Shown one piece after another: positions 18,901 through 27,423 of a stretch of DNA of 64,000 bases; within the stretch, counting starts at the first letter, position 1; each line of letters begins with the position of its first letter. This DNA is from Georgenia_B sunbinii (lineage in GTDB: Bacteria > Actinomycetota > Actinomycetes > Actinomycetales > Actinomycetaceae): assembly GCF_036421855.1 (NCBI RefSeq), contig NZ_JAZGOK010000011.1. One strand, given 5' to 3'. Both the position numbers and the translations under genes were made by a program. The notes below the pieces were generated by a model. That model had not been told where the DNA came from, searched no databases, and was given only the letters and a program-made list of their open reading frames with translations.

Positions 18901-19719
18901 ATGAGTGACGTGCTGCACCTGTCGGACGTGAGCCTGCGTCGCGGACCCAAGACCATCCTCCACGACGTCAACTGGTCCGTCGCCGACGGCGACCGCTGGG
19001 TGGTGCTGGGCCCCAACGGCGCCGGCAAGACCACCGTCCTGCAGATGGCCGCCGCGCGGCTGTTCCCCTCCAGCGGCACCGTGGAGGTCCTCGGCGAGCG
19101 GCTCGGCAGCGTCGACACCTTCGAGCTGCGTCCGCGCATCGGGCTGGCCTCGGCCGCGCTCGCGGACCGGATCCCGGGCCGGGAGCGGGTGGGCGACGTC
19201 GTCGTCACCGCCTCCTACGGGGTCACCGGCCGCTGGCAGGAGGAGTACGACGAGTACGACGTCGGGCGGGCACAGGACCTGCTCGCCGCGTTCGGCGTCT
19301 CCCACCTGACCGACCGCACCTTCGGCACCCTGAGCGAGGGCGAGCGCAAGCGGGTGCAGATCGCCCGCGCGCTGATGACCGACCCCGAGCTGCTGCTCCT
19401 CGACGAGCCCGCCGCGGGCCTGGACCTCGGTGGCCGCGAGGAGCTGATGGCGGCCGTCTCGGAGATCGCCGGTGACCCGCGCTCGCCGGTCATCGTGCTC
19501 GTCACCCACCACGTCGAGGAGATCCCGCCCGGCTTCACCCACGCGCTGCTGCTGCGCGACGGCACCGTCGAGGCGGCCGGCCCGCTCGAGGAGGTCCTCA
19601 CCCCCCAGCACCTGTCGCGGACCTTCGGCCTCGACCTCGAGGTAGAGCGCCACCGTGACCGCTGGAGCGCACGGGCCGCGGGGAGCGCGAGGCCCGGCGC
19701 CCGACGGCAGGGAAGCTGA
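18901..19719 (+). CDS. ABC transporter ATP-binding protein without an obvious permease
   Basis: A 272-residue ATPase with Walker A GPNGAGKTT, signature LSEGERKRVQIARAL and Walker B LLLLDEPAAGLDLGG. It resembles the YlmA/ModF-like group of single ATPases. No permease gene is adjacent; an NfeD gene follows 1 bp later. The last 30 residues are basic and disordered. ATG supported by TAGGGT 6 nt upstream. Substrate and role are unknown. Confidence 0.85.
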   Translation: MSDVLHLSDVSLRRGPKTILHDVNWSVADGDRWVVLGPNGAGKTTVLQMAAARLFPSSGTVEVLGERLGSVDTFELRPRIGLASAALADRIPGRERVGDVVVTASYGVTGRWQEEYDEYDVGRAQDLLAAFGVSHLTDRTFGTLSEGERKRVQIARALMTDPELLLLDEPAAGLDLGGREELMAAVSEIAGDPRSPVIVLVTHHVEEIPPGFTHALLLRDGTVEAAGPLEEVLTPQHLSRTFGLDLEVERHRDRWSARAAGSARPGARRQGS

Positions 19720-19720
19720 G

Positions 19721-20176
19721 ATGGCATGGCTCTGGTGGTTCGGCGGCGCACTGCTGCTCGGCGTCGTCGAGATGCTCACCGTCGACCTCGTCTTCCTGAT
19801 GTTCGCCGGCGGCGCGCTGGCCGGCGGGGGAGTGGCACTGCTCGGGGCGCCGTTCTGGGTGCAGGTGCTGACCTTCGCCGTGGTGGCCGCGGTGCTGCTC
19901 CTCGCGGTGCGGCCGTGGGCGCTCGCGCGGCTCAAGGCCTCCACCCCTGACACGTTGACCAACGTCGCGGCGCACGTCGGCCGCACTGCCGAGGTGCTCG
20001 TCGACGTCACCGAGCACGCCGGCCGGGTCAAGCTGGTCGGCGAGGTCTGGACGGCGAGAGCCGCCGGGCCCGGCGTCGTCCTGCACACCGGGACCACCGT
20101 CCGGGTGGTGCGGGTCGACGGCGCGACCGCCGTCGTCGAGGCGATACCGCTCGACTTCACCCAGCCCGGCCGATGA
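19721..20176 (+). CDS. NfeD family membrane protein
   Basis: A 151-residue protein with two to three N-terminal membrane spans (MAWLWWFGGALLLGVVEML onwards) and a C-terminal OB-fold-like domain with GRTAEVLVDV, GRVKLVGEVWTARA and TTVRVVRVDG, typical of NfeD. NfeD proteins are usually encoded next to an SPFH partner, as here, and may organise membrane microdomains. It starts 1 bp after the ABC ATPase stop; the SPFH gene follows 40 bp later. Confidence 0.9.
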   Translation: MAWLWWFGGALLLGVVEMLTVDLVFLMFAGGALAGGGVALLGAPFWVQVLTFAVVAAVLLLAVRPWALARLKASTPDTLTNVAAHVGRTAEVLVDVTEHAGRVKLVGEVWTARAAGPGVVLHTGTTVRVVRVDGATAVVEAIPLDFTQPGR

Positions 20177-20216
20177 GCTCCACCGCAGTCCGTTTCCGAA
20201 CCATCCGAGGAGAATC

Positions 20217-21611
20217 GTGACCGACAACCCCGGGAGCCTCGTGCTCACCGTCGTCCTGGTCCTGGTGGCGCTGTTCGTCATCATCGCCATCTGGCGGGCG
20301 GTGCGCATCGTCCCGCAGGCCGTGGCGCTGATCGTCGAACGCCTCGGGAAGTTCAACACCGTGATGTACGCGGGGCTGCACTTCCTCATCCCGTTCGTCG
20401 ACCGCGTCCGCGCCGGCGTCGACCTCCGTGAGCAGGTCGTCTCGTTCCCGCCGCAGCCGGTGATCACCTCCGACAACCTCGTGGTCTCGATCGACACGGT
20501 CATCTACTTCCAGGTGACCGACCCGAAGGCGGCGACGTACGAGATCGCCAACTACATCACCGGTATCGAGCAGCTGACGGTGACCACGCTGCGTAACGTC
20601 ATCGGCTCGATGGACCTCGAGCAGACGCTCACCAGCCGGGACCAGATCAACGGCCAGCTGCGTGGCGTGCTCGACGAGGCCACCGGCCGGTGGGGGATCC
20701 GCGTCAACCGGGTCGAGCTCAAGTCGATCGACCCGCCGCAGAGCATCCAGGGCGCGATGGAGCAGCAGATGCGCGCCGAGCGTGACCGGCGTGCCGCCAT
20801 CCTCACCGCCGAGGGTGTCAAGCAGTCCCAGATCCTTACCGCCGAGGGTGAGAAGCAGTCCTCGATCCTGCGGGCCGAGGGCCAGGCGCAGTCCGCGATC
20901 CTCCAGGCGCAGGGTGAGTCGCGCGCCATCCTCCAGGTGTTCGACGCCATCCACCGCGGCAAGCCCGACTCCAAGCTGCTCGCCTACCAGTACCTGCAGA
21001 TGCTGCCCGAGCTGGCCAACGGCACCTCCGACAAGCTGTGGGTCATCCCCACCGAGTTCACCGCGGCGCTGGGCACCATCGCCCGTGGCTTCGGCGGCTC
21101 GCCCGGCGGCGGCGGCCCCTCCGACGACGATGACGACGACAACGGCCCGACCCCGCAGGTCGACTTCGGCCCCTACGGCACGACGCTGGCCTCGGGCCTG
21201 GCGGAGACCAGCCTGCAGGACCCCGACGAGGCGCTGGCGCAGGCCCGCAGCGAGGCCCAGCAGGCGACCTCGGAGGCCACTGCGGCCGGTGAGCGGTCCG
21301 GCAGCCCGTTCTCCCGCTCCGCCGAGCGCGGCCAGCAGCCCGCCGAGAGCCAGCGCGACACCGGCCGGACCCGGCGCCGCGACGAGACGCGGTTCGCGCC
21401 GCCCGCGGCGCCGGCCGGCTCCCAGGGGTTCCCGCCGCCGCCGAGCGCCAACCAGCCCGGCCCCACCGCCGGCCCGCCGGCCACCGTGGTCCCGCCGGCA
21501 CCGGAGCCGGCACCGGAGCCGCCGGCACCAGAGGCCCCGCCGGCACCAGAGGCCCCGCCGGCACCGGACGCGCCGCCGGCACCGGAGCCCGACGACCAGC
21601 GCAACCAGTAG
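20217..21611 (+). CDS. SPFH/stomatin family protein (QmcA-like) with Pro-rich tail
   Basis: A 464-residue membrane-associated scaffold. It has an N-terminal span (residues 9-27), an SPFH domain to about residue 180 (VERLGKFN, LIPFVDRV), and a coiled coil with repeated AEGxxQSxIL segments at about 195-240. The C-terminal 120 residues are Gly/Pro/Ala-rich and end in hexapeptide PAPEAP-like repeats, which makes it longer than typical family members. It pairs with the NfeD gene upstream. GTG start after GAGGAG. Confidence 0.93.
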   Translation: MTDNPGSLVLTVVLVLVALFVIIAIWRAVRIVPQAVALIVERLGKFNTVMYAGLHFLIPFVDRVRAGVDLREQVVSFPPQPVITSDNLVVSIDTVIYFQVTDPKAATYEIANYITGIEQLTVTTLRNVIGSMDLEQTLTSRDQINGQLRGVLDEATGRWGIRVNRVELKSIDPPQSIQGAMEQQMRAERDRRAAILTAEGVKQSQILTAEGEKQSSILRAEGQAQSAILQAQGESRAILQVFDAIHRGKPDSKLLAYQYLQMLPELANGTSDKLWVIPTEFTAALGTIARGFGGSPGGGGPSDDDDDDNGPTPQVDFGPYGTTLASGLAETSLQDPDEALAQARSEAQQATSEATAAGERSGSPFSRSAERGQQPAESQRDTGRTRRRDETRFAPPAAPAGSQGFPPPPSANQPGPTAGPPATVVPPAPEPAPEPPAPEAPPAPEAPPAPDAPPAPEPDDQRNQ

Positions 21612-21618
21612 CCACCAC

Positions 21619-21645
21619 GACCCGGGCACCTGAGGTGCTCGGGTC
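21619..21645 (+). terminator. Terminator hairpin after the SPFH gene
   Basis: GACCCGGGCACC (21619-21630) pairs with GGTGCTCGGGTC (21634-21645) through 12 positions with one G-U pair and a 3-nt loop. It begins 8 bp after the stop. Confidence 0.7.
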
Positions 21646-21707
21646 GCGGTGCGGGCCGGCCGCCACGCCCTCAGCGAAATGAGGTCGGGCCTCCCGCGGG
21701 ACTGATC

Positions 21708-21713
21708 TAGGCT
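21708..21713 (+). promoter_or_regulatory. Possible -10 element of the ABC exporter operon
   Basis: TAGGCT fits TANNNT and lies 77 bp before the ATG at 21791, leaving a leader with the ribosome binding site AAAGG. No -35 recognised. Confidence 0.4.
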
Positions 21714-21790
21714 GTCCAGGCGTCCGACCCAGGTCGGGCCCGTGCCACCGGTCGCCATCGCCGTCGGTGGCACCGGATCGAAAGGCTGCC

Positions 21791-23524
21791 ATGCTCATCC
21801 GTGCGCTTCGACGGTTCCTGCGCCCCTACCGGCGCGACGTCGGGTTCGTCGTCGTGCTCCAGTTCCTCCAGACCATCGCGGCACTGTCGCTGCCCAGCCT
21901 CAACGCCGCCATCATCGACAACGGCGTGGTCGCCGGCGACACCGGCTACATCCTGCGGGTCGGCGGCGTCATGCTCGCGATCAGCGCCGCCCAGGTGCTG
22001 TGCGCGATCGCCGCGGTGTACTTCGGCGCACGCACCGCGATGTCCGTCGGGCGTGACATCCGCCGGGCGACGTTCACCCGGGTGCAGCGGTTCTCCGCCG
22101 CCGAGCTGGGCCAGTTCGGTGCGCCGTCCCTCATCACCCGCTCGACCAACGACGTCCAGCAGGTCCAGATGGTGACGCTGATGACGTTCACCATCATCGT
22201 CATGGCACCGATCATGATGGTCGGCGGGATCATCATGGCGATCCAGCAGGACCTCGGGCTCTCCGTGCTGCTCGCCGTCGTCGTGCCGGTGCTGCTCGGG
22301 GTGATGGGCCTGATCGCATGGCGGATGGGGCCGCTGTTCAAGGTCGTGCAGAAGCGCATCGACCGGATCAACCTCGTCATGCGCGAGCAGATCACCGGCG
22401 TGCGGGTCATCCGGGCGTTCAACCGCCAGCCCACCGAGCGCCGCCGCTTCGAGACCGCCAACGACGAGCTGATGACCGTCAACCTGAAGATCGGCTATCT
22501 CATGGCGCTGATGTTCCCGGTGGTCATGGTCATCCTCAACACCTCGACGGTCGGGGTCATCTGGTTCGGCGCCGGGCGCATCGACTCCGGGGCGATGGAG
22601 GTCGGTGCGATGGTCGCCTTCCTCAACTACCTCATGCAGATCCTCATGTCGGTGCTCATGGCCTCGATGATGTTCATGATGGTGCCGCGTGCCTCGGTCT
22701 CGGCCGGCCGGATCATGGACGTGCTCGGCACCGAGCCGCAGATCGTCGCCCCGCCGTCGCCCCAGGCGCTGCCGGCCCGTGGCCAGCCGCTCGTCGTCGA
22801 GCTCGACGGCGCGAGCTTCGGCTACGCCGGCGCCGACGAACCGGTGCTCCACGACGTGTCGCTGCGGCTGGCACCGGGACGCACGACGGCGATCGTCGGC
22901 TCCACCGGTGCCGGCAAGTCGACCCTCGTCAACCTGCTGCCGCGGCTGCTCGACGTCACCGGTGGCGCCGTCCGGGCCGGCGGCACCGACGTGCGCGAGC
23001 TCGACCCCGCGGCGCTGCGGGAGCGGATCTCTATCGTGCCGCAGCGTGCCTTCCTGTTCTCCGGGACCATCGCCTCGACGCTGCGCATCGCGGCACCGCA
23101 GGCCACCGACGCCGAGCTGTGGGAAGCGCTGGAGGCCGCGCAGGCCCGGGACTTCGTCACTGAGCTCGGGCTGGACGCCCGGGTGGAGCAGGGCGGCTCG
23201 AACTTCTCCGGCGGCCAGCGCCAGCGGCTGGCGATCGCCCGCGCGCTGCTGCGCCCCGCCGACCTGTACGTGTTCGACGACTCCTTCTCGGCGCTCGACT
23301 ACGCCACCGACGCCAGGCTGCGCGCGGCGCTGCCCGACGCCACGCGGGGCGCGGCGATACTCATCGTCGCCCAGCGCGTCGCCACCATCCGGGACGCCGA
23401 CGAGATCCTCGTGCTCGACGACGGCCACGCCGTCGGCCTCGGCAGCCACGACGAGCTGATGGCGAGCAACCCGACCTACCAGGAGATCGTCCTGTCCCAG
23501 CTGAGTGTGCAGGAGGCAGCATGA
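21791..23524 (+). CDS. Heterodimeric ABC exporter, subunit with degenerate catalytic site
   Basis: A 577-residue fused membrane-ATPase protein. Six membrane helices occupy about residues 15-310. The ATPase has Walker A GSTGAGKST and a canonical signature FSGGQRQRLAIARAL, but Walker B ends in FDDSFSALD, with Asp in place of the catalytic Glu. That is the mark of the non-hydrolysing half of heterodimeric exporters such as TmrAB or BmrCD. ATG at 21791 chosen for AAAGG. Overlaps its partner by 4 bp. Substrate unknown, likely a lipid, peptide or drug. Confidence 0.9.
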   Translation: MLIRALRRFLRPYRRDVGFVVVLQFLQTIAALSLPSLNAAIIDNGVVAGDTGYILRVGGVMLAISAAQVLCAIAAVYFGARTAMSVGRDIRRATFTRVQRFSAAELGQFGAPSLITRSTNDVQQVQMVTLMTFTIIVMAPIMMVGGIIMAIQQDLGLSVLLAVVVPVLLGVMGLIAWRMGPLFKVVQKRIDRINLVMREQITGVRVIRAFNRQPTERRRFETANDELMTVNLKIGYLMALMFPVVMVILNTSTVGVIWFGAGRIDSGAMEVGAMVAFLNYLMQILMSVLMASMMFMMVPRASVSAGRIMDVLGTEPQIVAPPSPQALPARGQPLVVELDGASFGYAGADEPVLHDVSLRLAPGRTTAIVGSTGAGKSTLVNLLPRLLDVTGGAVRAGGTDVRELDPAALRERISIVPQRAFLFSGTIASTLRIAAPQATDAELWEALEAAQARDFVTELGLDARVEQGGSNFSGGQRQRLAIARALLRPADLYVFDDSFSALDYATDARLRAALPDATRGAAILIVAQRVATIRDADEILVLDDGHAVGLGSHDELMASNPTYQEIVLSQLSVQEAA

Positions 23525-25437
23525 GCGTCCCCCCGGGGCCCCCGCCCGGCCAGAAGTCCGAGAACTTCGGCGTATCGCTGCGGCGGCTGCTCGGCGAGAT
23601 GCGGGTCGAGCGGCTGCGGCTGGTCGGCGTCGTCATCCTCGCCCTCGTGGCGGTCGCGCTGCAGGTCTCCGGCCCGGCGCTGCTCGGCCGGGCCACCAAC
23701 GTCGTCTTCGACGGTTTCGTCGGCTCCTCTCTCGGCTCCCAGCTGCCGCCCGGCACCACCCGCGACGAGGCCATCGAGCTGCTGCGGGACTCCGGCCAGG
23801 ACCAGGTCGCCGAGATGCTCACCGGGATGGACGCGGTCCCCGGTGTCGGCATCGACTTCGGTGAGCTGGCGCAGATCGTCCTGCTCGTCCTCGGGGTGTA
23901 CATCGCCGCGGCCGTCTTTATGTGGATCCAGGGCCGGATCCTCGCCGGCGTCGTGCAGCGCACCGCGTTCCGGCTGCGCCGCGACGTCCAGGCCAAGATC
24001 GACCGGCTGCCGCTGCGTGAGCTCGACTCGCACGCCCGCGGCGACGTGCTGTCCCGGGTCACCAACGACATCGACAACGTCTCCCAGACCCTCCAGCAGA
24101 CCCTGTCGCAGGTGATCACGGCGCTGGTGACCGTCGTCGGTGTCGTCGTCATGATGTTCGTGCTGTCCTGGCAGCTGGCGCTCATCGCGCTGGTGACCGT
24201 GCCGGTCTCCGCGTGGGCGACGATGATGATCGCCAAGCGCGCCCAGCCGCACTTCCTCGGCCAGTGGAAGTCCACCGGCGACCTCGGCGGCAAGGTCGAG
24301 GAGGCCTTCACCGGCCACGAGCTGCTCACCGCGTTCAACGCCCAGGAGGGCGTGCGCGACGGCTTCGACGAGGACAACGGCAAGCTGTACGAGGCGAGCT
24401 TCCGGTCGCAGTTCATCTCCGGCACGATCATGCCGATGATGATGTTCGTCGGGAACCTCAACTACGTGCTCGTCGCCGTCGTCGGCGGGCTGCGGGTCGC
24501 CTCCGGTGACCTCTCGCTGGGCTCGGTGCAGGCGTTCATCCAGTACTCGCGCCAGTTCAGCCAGCCGCTGTCGCAGCTGGCGTCGATGGTCAACCTCGTG
24601 CAGTCCGGGGTGGCGTCGGCGGAGCGGGTGTTCGAGGTGATGGACGCCCCCGAGCAGGGCGCCGACCCGGTGCCCGGCCAGCGCCCCGAGGCCGTCCGCG
24701 GCCTCGTCCGGTTCGAGGACGTCAGCTTCCGGTACGTGCCGGAGCGGCCGCTCATCGAGGGCCTGGACCTCGATGTGCAGCCGGGCCAGACCGTCGCCGT
24801 CGTCGGGCCCACCGGTGCGGGCAAGACCACGCTGGTCAACCTCATCATGCGGTTCTACGAGATCGACGGCGGGCGCATCCTGCTCGACGGCGTCGACACC
24901 GCCGCGATGACCCGCCACGACCTGCGTGAGTCCATCGGCATGGTGCTGCAGGACACCTGGCTGTTCAAGGGCACCATCGCGGAGAACATCGCGTTCGGCC
25001 GCGACGGCGCTACCGAGGACGAGGTCCGCGCGGCCGCGGTCGCGGCATCGGTCGACCGGTTCGTGCACAGCCTGCCCGACGGGTACGACACCGTCATCGA
25101 CGACGAGGGCGGCGGGGTCTCGGCGGGGGAGAAGCAGCTCATCACCATCGCCCGCGCGTTCCTGTCCGACCCGCAGCTGCTCATCCTCGATGAGGCGACC
25201 AGCTCGGTCGACACGCGTACCGAGGTGCTCGTCCAGCTGGCGATGACCGAGCTGCGCAAGGGCCGTACCTCGTTCGTCATCGCCCACCGGCTCAGCACCA
25301 TCCGGGACGCCGACGTCATCCTCGTGATGGAGGACGGCGCGATCGTCGAGCAGGGCGACCACGAGGCACTGCTGTCCGCCGACGGGCCCTACGCCCGGCT
25401 CTACCAGAGCCAGTTCGCGGCGCCGGTGGTCGAGTAG
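23521..25437 (+). CDS. Heterodimeric ABC exporter, catalytic subunit
   Basis: A 638-residue partner of the upstream gene with six membrane helices, an extracytoplasmic insertion near residues 60-110, and an ATPase with Walker A GPTGAGKTT and complete Walker B LLILDEATSSVD. Its signature is altered (VSAGEKQLITIARAF), which completes the degenerate site formed with subunit one, while its own Walker B pairs with the intact partner signature. This reciprocity supports an obligate heterodimer. GTG of the next gene overlaps the TAG stop by one base. Confidence 0.92.
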   Translation: MSVPPGPPPGQKSENFGVSLRRLLGEMRVERLRLVGVVILALVAVALQVSGPALLGRATNVVFDGFVGSSLGSQLPPGTTRDEAIELLRDSGQDQVAEMLTGMDAVPGVGIDFGELAQIVLLVLGVYIAAAVFMWIQGRILAGVVQRTAFRLRRDVQAKIDRLPLRELDSHARGDVLSRVTNDIDNVSQTLQQTLSQVITALVTVVGVVVMMFVLSWQLALIALVTVPVSAWATMMIAKRAQPHFLGQWKSTGDLGGKVEEAFTGHELLTAFNAQEGVRDGFDEDNGKLYEASFRSQFISGTIMPMMMFVGNLNYVLVAVVGGLRVASGDLSLGSVQAFIQYSRQFSQPLSQLASMVNLVQSGVASAERVFEVMDAPEQGADPVPGQRPEAVRGLVRFEDVSFRYVPERPLIEGLDLDVQPGQTVAVVGPTGAGKTTLVNLIMRFYEIDGGRILLDGVDTAAMTRHDLRESIGMVLQDTWLFKGTIAENIAFGRDGATEDEVRAAAVAASVDRFVHSLPDGYDTVIDDEGGGVSAGEKQLITIARAFLSDPQLLILDEATSSVDTRTEVLVQLAMTELRKGRTSFVIAHRLSTIRDADVILVMEDGAIVEQGDHEALLSADGPYARLYQSQFAAPVVE

Positions 25438-26300
25438 TGCCGATCGTCCACATCACCGATCCCGCCGACGAACGCCTCGCCGACTACACCGGCCTGACCG
25501 ACGTCGCGCTGCGCATCAAGCAGGAGGCCGACGGCGGGCTGTACATCGCCGAGAGCAAGGCCGTCATCCGACGCGCGCTGGCGGCCGGCCACCGGCCACG
25601 GTCGTTCCTCATGGCCGAGAAGTGGGTCAGCGGGATGGCGCCGGTCATCGCCGGGGCACCCGGCAGTGTCGGTCTCGGCGACGGCGGGCCGGACGTGCCG
25701 GTCTACGTCGCTGACGAGACGGTGATGCGCGACATCACCGGGTACCGGGTGCACCGGGGCGCGCTGGCGGCGATGCACAGACCTGTGCTGCCTGCGGTGG
25801 GCGACGTGCTCGCCGGTGCCCGTGGGGGGCGCGGCGCACGCCGGGTGGCGGTGCTCGAGGACATCGTCGACCACACCAACGTCGGGGCGATCTTCCGCAG
25901 CGCGGCTGCGCTGGGCGTCGACGCGGTGCTGGTGACGCCGCGCTGCGCGGACCCGCTGTACCGGCGCTCGGTGCGGGTCTCGATGGGCACGGTCTTCCAG
26001 GTGCCGTGGACCCGGCTGCGGTCGTGGCCCGGCAGCGTCGCGGACCTGCACGACGCCGGCTTCACGGTGGCCGCGCTGGCACTGTCGGACGACTCGGTCA
26101 GCCTCGACGACTTCGCCGCCTCACCGGCCGTGCGTGGCGAGGGCGCGCGGACCGCGATGGTGCTCGGCGCGGAGGGGGACGGGCTGGCACGCAGCACGAT
26201 CGAGGCCGCCGACGTCGTCGTGCGGATCCCGATGGCCGGCGCGGTCGACTCGCTCAACGTCGCGGCGGCGTCGGCAGTGGCGTTCTGGGCGACGCGGTAG
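25437..26300 (+). CDS. TrmH/SpoU family RNA 2'-O-methyltransferase
   Basis: A 287-residue protein. The C-terminal SpoU domain has motif 1 NVGAIFRSAAALG, motif 2 VLGAEGDGLA and motif 3 IPMAGAVDSLNVAAASAV, which form the SAM-binding knot. The N-terminal region fits the RNA-binding substrate domain of rRNA methyltransferases. The exact target nucleotide is not evident. GTG start overlaps the upstream exporter stop, so translation may be coupled although the function differs. Confidence 0.88.
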   Translation: MPIVHITDPADERLADYTGLTDVALRIKQEADGGLYIAESKAVIRRALAAGHRPRSFLMAEKWVSGMAPVIAGAPGSVGLGDGGPDVPVYVADETVMRDITGYRVHRGALAAMHRPVLPAVGDVLAGARGGRGARRVAVLEDIVDHTNVGAIFRSAAALGVDAVLVTPRCADPLYRRSVRVSMGTVFQVPWTRLRSWPGSVADLHDAGFTVAALALSDDSVSLDDFAASPAVRGEGARTAMVLGAEGDGLARSTIEAADVVVRIPMAGAVDSLNVAAASAVAFWATR

Positions 26301-26304
26301 TGGC

Positions 26305-26332
26305 CGGCGGCGAGCTGCGCCTCGCTGCCGCC
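26305..26332 (+). terminator. Probable hairpin after the RNA methyltransferase gene
   Basis: GGCGGCGAG pairs with CTCGCTGCCGCC through two stem segments separated by a bulge, shortly after the stop codon. The remaining sequence to 26438 holds nothing I recognise. Confidence 0.4.
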
Positions 26333-26438
26333 GACCGGTTATCGCGAGGACCCGACCCGCGCGGCTCTTGGTGTCATGTGGATGGCGTCGCGCGGTGTTG
26401 GCTCGGGTGGCGGTCGAGGTCCCCGAAGAGGGCGATTC

Positions 26439-26789
26439 CTACTTCGTCTCGTTCGGGTGGCTCGTGTGCACCTGCTCCAGGGAGACCGTGCGCTCGTGGA
26501 CGTAGAACCAGATGCGCGCGGTGCCCTTCGCCGTCGGCTTGTGCTGCCAGCGCTCGTGGGTCGCGCCGCCGCGCGAGATCGTGCTGAGCTCGCCCTTGAG
26601 TCGGTAGTTCGTCGGCGTCGTGACCAGGGGCGTCCGCGTGAGGGAGTCCCAGGTCTCCGTCATCGGGCTGCGGATCGTCGCGACGAGGTCCCGCCATCCC
26701 TTGTGGGCGTCGGCGGTGGCGAATCGGATCTCGTACTCGGTCCTCTTCGGAGGGCGGGGGACCAGCTCGCCCTTCTTGGCGGCCGCCAC
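26439..26789 (-). CDS. RelE-like toxin of a type II toxin-antitoxin module
   Basis: A 116-residue basic protein. It contains YEIRFATADAHKGWRDL, TPTNYRLKGEL, RWQHKPTAKGTARIWFYV and ends EQVHTSHPNETK, the pattern of small RelE/YoeB-fold proteins paired with Phd-like partners in actinobacteria. RelE-type toxins cut mRNA on the ribosome; activity here is inferred. The GTG start lies 2 nt after the antitoxin stop (TAG-CC-GTG), the usual antitoxin-first order. Much longer in-frame upstream extensions would overlap the antitoxin and are not used. Confidence 0.75.
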   Translation of the reverse strand: MAAAKKGELVPRPPKRTEYEIRFATADAHKGWRDLVATIRSPMTETWDSLTRTPLVTTPTNYRLKGELSTISRGGATHERWQHKPTAKGTARIWFYVHERTVSLEQVHTSHPNETK

Positions 26790-26791
26790 GG

Positions 26792-27250
26792 CTACGGACG
26801 CTCTACGGTCTCGTCGTCGTCGAGCCACGCAAGGTCGGCGCTGCCGAGCCCGGCGGCGACGGCGGTCGCCGTCTCCTTCCAGGACGTCAGTTCGGCGATC
26901 GCGAGGTGCGGCTGGCCGGTGGAGAACGAGGCGCGCGCGGCGTCCACGAGGTCCTGCGCGCAGGACTTCCGGTCCGCGGGCGACAGGGCGAGCATCCACG
27001 GGAACGCCTTGGCCATGCGCGCTGCGAGAGGCCCGTCGTCGTCGAGGGTGACGGTGATGAGCTGCGCTGCGAAGTTCAGCAGGCGAGAGCGACCCTCGGC
27101 CTCGCGCTGCGACATGAGCACCAGCGCCTCGCCGTCGCGCCGGGTCACCGTCACGGGGTGGTCCTCGGCCTCGGCGAAGACCTCGGCGGAGTGCTTGCTC
27201 AGGTCCGAGGAGCGCCGGGTCGCCACGGGGAGGTCTGCTGCGGTGGTCAT
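26792..27250 (-). CDS. Phd/YefM-like antitoxin
   Basis: A 152-residue protein whose N-terminal 55 residues match the prevent-host-death fold (TRRSSDLSKHSAEVFAEAED, PVTVTRRDGEALVLMS). The C-terminal 95 residues form a longer extension than classical Phd (about 75-90 residues total), presumably for toxin binding. The ATG is leaderless by position. Direct repeats in its promoter are a likely autoregulatory operator. Confidence 0.78.
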   Translation of the reverse strand: MTTAADLPVATRRSSDLSKHSAEVFAEAEDHPVTVTRRDGEALVLMSQREAEGRSRLLNFAAQLITVTLDDDGPLAARMAKAFPWMLALSPADRKSCAQDLVDAARASFSTGQPHLAIAELTSWKETATAVAAGLGSADLAWLDDDETVERP

Positions 27251-27256
27251 GGGCCC

Positions 27257-27285
27257 AACCTATTCGGAACGTGTTCGGAAGTCCA
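27257..27285 (-). promoter_or_regulatory. Antitoxin-toxin promoter with operator-like repeats in the spacer
   Basis: On the minus strand a -35 TGGACT (27280-27285) and -10 TAGGTT (27257-27262) are separated by exactly 17 bp. The spacer contains the direct repeats TTCGGAA at 27263-27269 and 27274-27280 (top-strand reading), 11 bp apart. The -10 ends 6 nt before the ATG. A repressor bound to the repeats would block the promoter. Confidence 0.7.
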
Positions 27286-27423
27286 GTGTGCGTGATCATC
27301 GACCGAGCGTGAGCAGCATCTCGTCCACGGACGTGCTTGCCATCGATGGCCGGGCTGATTCACGCCGATGGCTTGAGTGCTCGGTGCGCCGACTCTCGTC
27401 GCCGATGCCGAGGTCCCGCCCGC

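Noticed and set aside
21480..21605. Repetitive DNA at the 3' end of the SPFH gene as a further copy of the dnaE2 repeat
   Set aside because: The 18-bp periodicity encodes PAPEAP-like residues and has a different sequence; it is ordinary low-complexity coding DNA.
20157..25362. Long open frames on the strand opposite the SPFH and ABC exporter genes (for example 20157-21773, 21707-23449, 23476-25362)
   Set aside because: They lie fully antisense to well-conserved genes, are His/Asp/Arg-rich and show no family motifs. They are a by-product of high GC content.
27300..27423. Possible gene remnant between the antitoxin gene and pheA
   Set aside because: No frame gives a recognisable fragment; the stretch holds no motif or repeat that I can support.
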